64,000 nucleotides of DNA, taken from NCBI GenBank assembly GCA_963680875.1, contig OY804575.1, positions 33,701,103 to 33,765,102 of the forward strand. The letters run 5' to 3'. The notes beneath the pieces were generated by a model that was not told the DNA's origin, made no database searches, and saw only the letters and a list, made by a program, of their open reading frames with translations. The position numbers were made by a program, and so were the translations under genes. The DNA comes from Bathymodiolus brooksi (Eukaryota; Mollusca; Bivalvia; Mytilida; Modiolidae). Below are positions 58,201 to 64,000 of this stretch, in pieces. Each line of letters opens with the position of its first letter. Positions within the stretch are counted from its first letter, which is position 1.

Positions 58201-61200
58201 TATTTCTTTCATGAAATGGAGCTACAGGTATTTTTGTTTTAATCTATATTCATAAATATGCTTTATATACTTACAGACCCCTGCTCTTTCAACTTCTATA
58301 AGTGCCTTCTCATTTGATGATGATCTAATGTCAAAAGTCTAAAAATAAACAGAACATCATTAGTACTTTTTCATACATTTAAAGGTCACTCTGTAAATCA
58401 CTTAAGTCAGGTTGTGATAACATATGCTGCAATGAATATAAATCATTGATGATAAACAGGAAAATGCTGTAACTGGACTTGTGATGACATGATTTAAGCT
58501 ATCATTTTTTCTACCCAGCATTATTGTGTTCATTTTGGCAATAAAATGTTTCATAAAACTTAATTTGGGGGGTGGTGGTTATGTGGGGTATGGTCACTTT
58601 AAGTGAGACAGATTATGAGTTCAATCTTGGGTCAAACCAAAAACTATAAATTTGGTATTAGCTGCTTCTCCACTAGTGCACATGTTGGATCTAGTTCTTC
58701 ATAAAATGTTGATGTGGAACAGCATGTCTAGAACTGTTAACTGTTTTACCAGTCAGCATTATAACAGTCCAATTCAATGTGTAGGTCTAGCTTAAAGCTG
58801 GCATTATCATGACCTTATCTAAATACTACTTGTAACATGCATGTAGCTGAAAAAAAATGTTCATTTGGGTACAAACAAAAAACTCTCTACTGTTATACAG
58901 TTAAAATCTGTCTAGGGACATAAATGTATCTGTATCGAAAATTTACCCTTTGAGGGAGCAGTTAATAATAGAATTGTGGTACTTATTGTCTTAATAGCAA
59001 ATAAATCTTTCTCAAACAATTTGTACAAAATAAATCACTCAAAATTACTGGGTACAAAGAAAATACAACTGGGTATGCAAGATAAATACCTGAGTTTTCT
59101 TACATTCTGTGACATCTGACAAATAGATATGGTCCCAAAGCTTAAGTATTTCTGTTAACTAAAATAAAACCTGAGTATTCCGACATCCTGTTCAATCCGA
59201 CAAATTTCCCTGATCCCTTGGTGTGTCGGATTAGACAGGTTCCACTGTATACCAAATAAATTTCACAACTACTTATCAATTGATATTGCATACAACAATA
59301 CTAATGTGTTTAGATGAAGTGGATTAGACAAGATTTTATTTCCTGAGATTTATTATCAATAACTTTTACTGTAATACTAACTTCATTTCTCCATCCATTA
59401 AGTTGTTTAAGTACATTCTGTTTCTTTAAATCTTTTAAGACGTCTTCAACTTTATCACTCCTTTCCTTTGGTGTTTTTAGATCATCAGACAATTTTACAC
59501 TGGAAGGGGAGATAATAAAGACATCACTATATTTCTGAAGATGAGGTAATATGTCAGGTCGTATTATTCCTGCTTGTTTTTCTTCTATGAAGAATGGAAC
59601 ACAATTAGGCTTTGATGAACCTATAAAAAACAAAATACCAATCTTCTTAAACATCCAATATCATTCATAAATAAAAGTTTTCTACACAAAATCAAATTAT
59701 GATGGGCTTGTTGTATAAAGAATCTAAGGATCTTCAACAATATGCATAGCTCAGACCTTCACACCTATAGGCTAGCATGCAAAAATGTTCTTCCCATAAT
59801 TATAAATGCAGTTTTTATCTTATTCAAGTTATTTTGTCCGGGGGGCTTTTGTCCTGTTCACTATGTTATTACAAAAAAGCAATTTTACCAAAAAGTCCCA
59901 ATTTTTTTTACCAAAACGATCCCACTTTTTCCAAAATAAATATCACTTGACCAATTGTTCCCCATATATATTATTATATTTTTGTGATTCAAAGGTTTTT
60001 AAACTATTAAATATCTCTCTGTAATTTGTTTTTGTTGACATATTTTTTGCAAGTATGTTGTGAAAGGACATTGTCATTTCAATATATTTGCTTTTGTTTT
60101 ATTATTCTTTTTATTAATTAATTTATTAAAATTATAAATAGTAAACATTTTAAATAATGACGATTACATTTAATCAAATTTATATGTTACATTAATTATT
60201 TCAATATAAATATGCCTTTATCTATGTCGATTGTTTGGTAGGCTTAACTACCATTAATAAAAATAAAAACCCACTTCACCTCATTATCAACAACGGCACA
60301 TGGTACATTCGGTTTTCTTTCATTCCAACTTTACCCATTGATTTCCAAAATTCTCTTTGATTATATGAAGGTAATTTTTCTTAAAGTTTTTGTTGTTACC
60401 GATAGCAGTATTGTCTTTTAAATTTTCCATTTAATTTGTCAAATACTTTTCTCTTGGCACAAAATTCTTCTTTTAGTGTTCGCTTCATGCTATTTGAACA
60501 AAAGTATTTCAGTCAAGAACTTTCAACAAGTACAAACTTTATTCCACTGAAGACAGATAATCAGTCCAATGCGGTTTACATAATGATTTTTGAAACCAAT
60601 TGGTAATTTTAAAATCTTGGTAATTTGCTTTCCATTTCACCATGTATCAATAATTGAAATCCATCCAAAGCATTTTGAACATTCCCCGAAGTATAACAGA
60701 TTAGAGTTTTTGCCATTTTCAAAAAAACAATTCCAAAAATTTCAAAACCCATTTCTCATGTCACAGAATAGTTGTACCCTTTGTTCAGTATATAAAGTAC
60801 ATTTTTTGTACATATGAAAAAATGATCTACAGACTCAATGTAGTTTCCATAAACATCTAAATACATTTGTGGACCACATTTTAGGCTACAACATTGATTT
60901 AAAATAGAAAAAATAATAAATCATGGACTTATTATGTTTATAGTTGGAAATTACAAAACGTCACAAATTATGATATCGTTTTAGTAAAAAAATATTTATC
61001 AAATAACATATTTTGGTGGTGTCTTATAATCTTCAGTATACTGAAGTGAAGAAGCATTCTGTAGATGAAATTGTTGAGTACTATACACAATAAATGCTTA
61101 CTTACCAGGCAACAGAAAATTATTACACTTTTCTACAATGCACAAGAAGTTTTTGGTTGACATCTTTATCTTCACTTTTTTCAAGTTCTTCAGCATTTAA

Positions 61201-61238
61201 GAAATGTCACAGCATGATTTTGCTAAATATACTTTGTC
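52197..61238 (-). CDS. Nudix hydrolase with DUF4743-like N-terminal region (Tnr3/NUDT20/24-like), seven coding exons
   Basis: Coding exons on the minus strand: 61196-61106, 59620-59382, 58338-58275, 56575-56448, 53757-53639, 53284-53152, 52293-52197; all phases agree, giving 290 codons plus one base. The protein has the N-terminal KCNNFLLPG and IEEKQAGIIRPDI region, LNGWRNE, then LFGAISYGVHINGY, the Nudix entry WIARRSPTKQTYPNMLDNM, the Nudix box ending KECEEEA (residues 191-197), and VFPECEFVYDLELPSDYIPV. These blocks match the family fused to thiamine pyrophosphokinase in fungi (Tnr3) and known in plants as NUDT20/24. Likely hydrolyses nucleoside diphosphate derivatives or oxidised thiamine diphosphate; the substrate is inferred. 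The end of the gene is unresolved. Confidence 0.88.
52844..53034 (-). repeat. 63-bp tandem repeat, 3 copies
   Basis: Plus-strand unit AATAGTACTTATAGACAAGA continuing through CCCCCTAACAATTTGTTAGC to TTCCATGT. On the minus strand each copy contains ACATGGAACA, also found at the 3' end of exon 6 (AACATGGAACAG) about 120 bp upstream; this may be a remnant of exon-end seeding but the match is only 10 nt. Confidence 0.9.
53152..53284 (-). CDS. Nudix gene exon 6
   Basis: Acceptor GGATTTTTTAG, donor ACAG|GTAAGA; phase 2 in, phase 0 out. Encodes YIFEDKRGVFPECEFVYDLE and LPSDYIPVNSDGEVGTFELM, a well conserved block of this Nudix subfamily. Confidence 0.88.
53400..53482 (-). repeat. SINE tail (GTTAAACACC family, minus)
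   Basis: On the minus strand TACTCCTGTTTTCCACCAAT, then GATATATCTGAACTATTATT and GACATTAAACACCAAT, matching the tail of the SINE at 45427-45655. Confidence 0.55.
53639..53757 (-). CDS. Nudix gene exon 5 (Nudix box)
   Basis: Acceptor GATTACAG, donor GTTAG|GTGACT; phase 0 in, phase 2 out. Encodes CAGGLASGLGVRTCAVKECE and EEASVPTHLTDKLKGVGCV. KECEEE corresponds to R-E-U-x-E-E of the Nudix metal site; the upstream Glu of the G-x5-E part is Gly here. Confidence 0.88.
53758..56086. other. Nudix intron 4, AT-rich, no further feature recognised
   Basis: No exon, RNA gene or defined repeat recognised beyond simple AT-rich runs. The short ORFs at 54437-54832 lack domain or splice support. Confidence 0.4.
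56087..56463 (-). repeat. 31-bp array, 12 copies, built from Nudix exon 4 end plus its 5' splice site
   Basis: Minus-strand unit TTAGACAACATGGTTATTAT plus ATCATAATATG. Exon 4 ends ATATGTTAGACAACATG|GTTATTATATC, so every unit re-creates the donor. Near-identical copies (two single-base variants seen). Reading through the real donor meets a stop after four codons (GTT ATT ATA TCA TAA). Confidence 0.95.
56448..56575 (-). CDS. Nudix gene exon 4, its 3' end tandemly amplified downstream
   Basis: Acceptor GTTTTTTCAG; reads LFGAISYGVHINGYTYKDNQ and WIARRSPTKQTYPNMLDNM. The donor is ACATG|GTTATT. The exon tail plus this donor form the unit of the adjacent 31-bp array, so the exact copy used cannot be proven, but only this junction continues in frame into CAGGLASGLG of exon 5. 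Confidence 0.85.
56576..58274. other. Nudix intron 3, no gene recognised
   Basis: AT-rich; holds the long hairpin at 57946-58108 and a related partial copy near 57690-57725. No exon or RNA gene recognised. Confidence 0.4.
57946..58108. repeat. 163-bp long hairpin (MITE-like)
   Basis: ATTACATACATAGTGTGGTG at the left is the exact complement of the right end; pairing continues through ACAAGACTTTGTATCAGGTC and, less perfectly, to a small central loop near GTCGCATTTGCGAC. A related direct copy of one arm occurs at about 57688-57725 (GATACAAGATGTTGTATCAC). Confidence 0.85.
58275..58338 (-). CDS. Nudix gene exon 3 (64 nt)
   Basis: Acceptor TTTATTTTTAG, donor GTCT|GTAAGT; phase 0 in, phase 1 out. 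Encodes TFDIRSSSNEKALIEVERAG plus V, matching the E-R-A-x-x-LFG approach to the Nudix domain. Confidence 0.85.
58565..58800 (+). repeat. Degenerate tRNA-derived SINE
   Basis: GGTGGTTATGTGGGGTATGG (A-box region), ATTATGAGTTCAATCTTGGG (B box), then GTCAAACCAAAAACTATAAA and GCTTCTCCACTAGTGCA as in the SINE at 47775. Lies in a Nudix intron, opposite to the gene. Confidence 0.6.
59382..59620 (-). CDS. Nudix gene exon 2 (DUF4743 core)
   Basis: Acceptor TTTTTTATAG, donor GAA|GTTAGT (non-consensus A at +4 missing but fixed by phase). Encodes PNCVPFFIEEKQAGIIRPDI, YSDVFIISPSSVKLSDDLKT and KQNVLKQLNGWRNE. Confidence 0.85.
59621..61105. other. Nudix intron 1, no gene recognised
   Basis: AT-rich; ORFs at 59742-60024 and 60590-60817 are low-complexity and lack splice or domain support. 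Confidence 0.4.
61106..61238 (-). CDS. Nudix gene first coding exon
   Basis: The acceptor CATTTTTAG ends at 61239, so an upstream non-coding exon is expected. An in-frame TAA directly precedes the ATG at 61196-61194; the frame then reads LKKVKIKMSTKNFLCIVEKC and NNFLLPG, ending CCTG|GTAAGT in phase 1. The second Met (61163) is nearer the conserved block and could be the used start. Confidence 0.8.
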
Positions 61239-61354
61239 CTAAAAATGAAAACATAATACAATTTATTATTTTTTCTCTCTTAATGGCGAGTATTTGCTGA
61301 ATAAAATAATCACAATGTGTTTCCTTTACCGTTACCTTTTTCTTATAAATGAAC

Positions 61355-61495
61355 CACAGGGCCTTGTCACTATCCAGGTAAATATACTATCAATGTATAA
61401 ACATGTCACTATCCAGGTAAATATACTATCAATGTATAAACATATATGTTTATACATTGATAGTATATTTACCTGGATAGTGACAAGGCCCTGTG
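61355..61495. mobile_element. Young 141-bp palindromic MITE with 7-bp target duplication
   Basis: Arms CACAGGGCCTTGTCACTATC and its exact complement at the right, extending through CAGGTAAATATACTATCAAT to the centre (ATAT). The left arm has a duplicated inner part (GTCACTATCCAGGTAAATAT twice). AATGAAC flanks both ends (61348-61354, 61496-61502). It lies between the first coding exon of the Nudix gene and its promoter-like region. Confidence 0.88.
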
Positions 61496-61699
61496 AATGA
61501 ACTGTCCTCAAGATTTCAAATTCCCTTTTGTCTGACAGTAGATGGCTTATGAAAATTAGGGGGAAGATGATCATTACAGCTAATGTTTATTGTTACTATA
61601 TGTACTGACTTTCATAAATAAACATTACTTGACCTGACTTGTTAGTTGGTGACGGTAAGAGGAAGAAACCGAAACCAAACTGCATTATGAAACTAACAA

Positions 61700-61750
61700 G
61701 TGCGCATGTCAAAACGGAAGTTGAGAAGAAAATATTGCAAATGGCGGAGA
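61700..61750. promoter_or_regulatory. Promoter-like cluster: NRF1-, ETS- and YY1-type motifs
   Basis: Within 47 bp: GTGCGCATGTC (NRF1 half-site like), ACGGAAGTTG (ETS core) and AAATGGCGGAG (YY1/TISU-like). This grouping is typical of TATA-less housekeeping promoters and lies 460 bp upstream of the first Nudix coding exon, where a non-coding first exon is expected. It may act in both directions. Confidence 0.5.
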
Positions 61751-61815
61751 AATTCGACTTAGATCTCACTGACACAGTAAACAGTTCAATACAACATGTT
61801 TCCATGAAAATCTGA
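61741..61815 (+). CDS. Possible short ORF or first exon of a divergent gene
   Basis: ATGGCGGAG in the YY1-like motif opens the frame MAEKFDLDLTDTVNSSIQHV and ends at TGA 61813-61815. It looks like a typical N-terminus, but no clear donor before the stop was found except the weak ACA|GTAAAC. Either a 24-residue uORF or nothing. Confidence 0.25.
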   Translation: MAEKFDLDLTDTVNSSIQHVSMKI

Positions 61816-62732
61816 CGACCAGATCCCCAAATAATCATAGTGAGTATCCCTTTACCCTACTGCATTCATACAAAACCGGGTTACAACTTGTATTTATGAA
61901 TATGGCGATGAATCATAAGCAGTTTCCGATCAAGTGACAAGTCGTCGGTATTATGAAGTGTTTGAAGTATTCACTTCCTGTGTTATTTCAACTAACAATT
62001 TTAATTTGTGCATCTGGAAATTAACATGATTACACTTAAATCTGCTTTTAAATCTTAATTAGGAAGTTAATATGAGATTATAAACTTTTAAGAATTTAAT
62101 TTTTAAATGTCAGTTTTCTCTTACAAGTTACTCTTTACAAATTACAGTACACTACTCACTCACTCAATGATTAACCTTAAAGGAGGATATATATCTGTAC
62201 TTCACTACCACTTAACCATTTTAAAATTGCATATTATGACAATCCCACATTTCGTTGACATCAAATTCAATTGACAATCCATCAGATATCATGCAAGTCT
62301 AGGTCAAATCGTAGAATATTAAAGTGGTCATGCGAAAGTTAAATTTTTTTTTTAAAACATACCTTTCTAGACCCCATTCCCGTCCTATGTTTAGAGAGCT
62401 TTTTTTTATTGGCGAAGACAACATTTTGTAGCCCCTTGTACACAGGGGCTAGGTGCGTCCAGAAAAAAAAATAAAAAAATTGTTGACAGTTGACAGTTGT
62501 CAAACTACGGAAACGATCTGGCCTGTCACTTCTTTTAAGCTTTTCATAGTTCATGTACACGGCTACATTTCAATGACAATTGGGAGTGGTTTTCTTTTTT
62601 AGAACCTGAACTTTTGTTTACAAATTAAAAAATAACAGGAAAAGTTAACAGTTGTTTATATAACAGAAAATGACAGCATCATTTGTTATTTCAACAAAAT
62701 GAGATACTTATTTGGAATGAATAACCAACTAA

Positions 62733-62978
62733 GGGATGGACCATTTAACTTGAAGGGGGGGTTATGGTTTTTTTCTAAAAAAATATTCTGATTCCCAATG
62801 TTCTGATTTTGGTGGAGAAAACAAAAATAATCTGATTCAGAGTTTTTGTCATATAACGTAATGTTAAATTCTGGAAAAAAAATTCGCGCTTAGGGCGACA
62901 AATAAAATAAATATTCTAACTCTCGTGAACGAAATAAAAAACCATAACCCCCCCCTTTCAAGTTAAATGGTCGGTCCC
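62733..62978. mobile_element. 246-bp MITE with ~40-bp TIRs
   Basis: Left GGGATGGACCATTTAACTTG, right end complement GGGACCGACCATTTAACTTG; homology continues through the G run and TTATGGTTTTTT. No coding capacity. A clean target duplication is not obvious. Confidence 0.85.
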
Positions 62979-63408
62979 GAACTGAGAAGTTATTTTACTT
63001 TAAAATCACTTCTTCATGGTGAATTGAAACAAGTGATGTCACTCTTCACTCTGGGGAGTGCATGAGTGGTCCTTGTAGTGGCATTAGTCTACTCTTTTCC
63101 GGATGTCTTTAATGTGATGATGGCATTGATCTCCCCTTACACAAGCCAGCCTTTTATTGTCCCCATCCGATGGACTAGCATCGTTTCTTAAGACCACCGT
63201 AGCCAATGGCGTCAAGGTTGTCAAAAAGGTTGTAACAAGTAAATTCAGGTTTCATTTGATAGCAATATATGCATTGGGGTGTTTTCGCAATTTCAGCTGC
63301 ACACCTGTACCTACCAAAATTACCTTGAAGAGCCCCCCAACCATCGTGAGACTAGTGAAAGAATGAATTTTAATGTTATTGATAAAAAACAATTAATCTG
63401 AAAACTGT

Positions 63409-63912
63409 TTATATATTGATATCTGATGTCTTTTTTTCATAAAAAAAAATGTCACAAAATGTTTGGGCCACCATTATGCCATTTGGACCAGTGACTCTAA
63501 TTTTTTTACTGGCCAAAAAATATTTCAGGCACTGATCCATAGTGAGTGAAAAAAAAATAATATCACTGATAAATTTTTGTAAATTGTCTTTTTCTACTCT
63601 AGAAATATTCTCCAAGAACAGTGTTCTAGATAAACGATTATTATAGGTTTCACCATGATCAAGGCCCTTGGCTTCATCTAGTTCATTTAACCACATGTAG
63701 TCAGATATCGGACGATTTTGTTAAATAACAGCGTGCACATTTCTAAATTTTAAATCCAATTGCTTTCGTTTTTTTTCATTCAATGTCAGAAGGGATTTCA
63801 GGGCTCCCACTACTTTGAAATCAGAGGGAGAAGTGACTTCTCTTTCAGGTGCTGACAAAAGAGAAGTGAGAGACAACAGGGAGAAGTCAAAATATTTCTC
63901 TAATTGTACCAC
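63409..63912 (-). pseudogene. Decayed hAT-like transposase (ZNF862/KIAA1586-like) fragment
   Basis: One minus-strand frame, interrupted by a single TAA at 63723-63721, reads LNEKKRKQLDLKFRNVHAVI, then (after the stop) QNRPISDYMWLNELDEAKGL, VEKDNLQKFISDIIFFSLTM and D. The NRPISDY-W-NELDEAKGL and KF-x-x-FFS-x-TMD blocks are typical of hAT-derived proteins related to ZNF862. No zinc finger or dimerisation domain in this piece; the sequence following TMD is unrelated to the consensus I recall. Probably a transposon relic. Confidence 0.6.
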
Positions 63913-64000
63913 TTTTCACATTCGCGGGGCATTATCGTGGCATTCATATGTTATATTACTTATAATGTACTTGTTATGCATTAAAGTATATTCAGTAGTT

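Larger units (their letters stand above)
61239..64000. other. Upstream region of the Nudix gene and right flank
   Basis: Outside the promoter-like cluster, the two MITEs and the hAT relic, I see no gene. ORFs at 61596-61838, 62339-62560 and 63157-63366 have no domain or splice support. Confidence 0.4.

Noticed and set aside
61332..61574. 80-codon minus ORF with duplicated IQVNILSMYKH
   Set aside because: It is the palindromic MITE arm read through; no gene.

Overview
The window looks like nuclear DNA of a bivalve mollusc, most likely a mytilid mussel. The reasons are AT-rich DNA, short spliced exons with GT-AG borders, tRNA-derived SINEs and retroelement tails of types I recall as very common in mussel sequence, and many MITE-like fold-back elements. 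Species is inferred, not proven. A 200-base run of N at 28342-28541 marks a scaffold gap.

Layout. (1) Positions 1-44743, + strand: one patatin-like phospholipase gene of 12 recognisable coding exons (about 497 codons from the ATG at 62, possibly more upstream). Joined exons keep one reading frame and carry GGGNKG, GTSAG and DGG, the oxyanion loop, serine nucleophile and aspartate of the patatin dyad. Its introns are swollen by tandem arrays: about 510 copies of a 21-mer (10.7 kb), 89 of a 26-mer, roughly 480 of a 25-mer (12 kb), and smaller arrays of about 48, 45, 38, 36 and 24 bp. Well over half of the gene is satellite. (2) Positions 46242-49239, + strand: the last two exons of a gene encoding an acidic protein with five spaced W-Q/L repeats and a cysteine-rich, cystine-knot-like C-terminus; a 1.47-kb TA-flanked fold-back element sits in the intron. 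(3) Positions 52197-61238, - strand: seven coding exons of a Nudix hydrolase with a DUF4743-type N-terminal region (Tnr3/NUDT20/24-like), convergent with the previous gene; its last exon is unresolved. A promoter-like NRF1/ETS/YY1 cluster lies at 61700-61747. (4) The right edge holds a decayed hAT-like transposase on the - strand.

The most striking signal: three separate arrays, in two unrelated genes on opposite strands, begin exactly at an exon 3' end. In each case the repeated unit contains the last bases of the exon plus its 5' splice site (patatin exon 2 at 1218, patatin exon 9 at 26028, Nudix exon 4 at 56448). The genes therefore carry about 16, 89 and 12 tandem copies of their own splice donor, each unit also offering an upstream AG. 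This suggests a recurrent process that seeds minisatellites at exon-intron borders, and it creates long decoy-donor arrays that the splicing machinery must ignore.

The very long open frames across 2.2-13.1 kb are artefacts of a repeat unit divisible by three and are not genes. Most other short ORFs here lie in introns or repeats and were not called.
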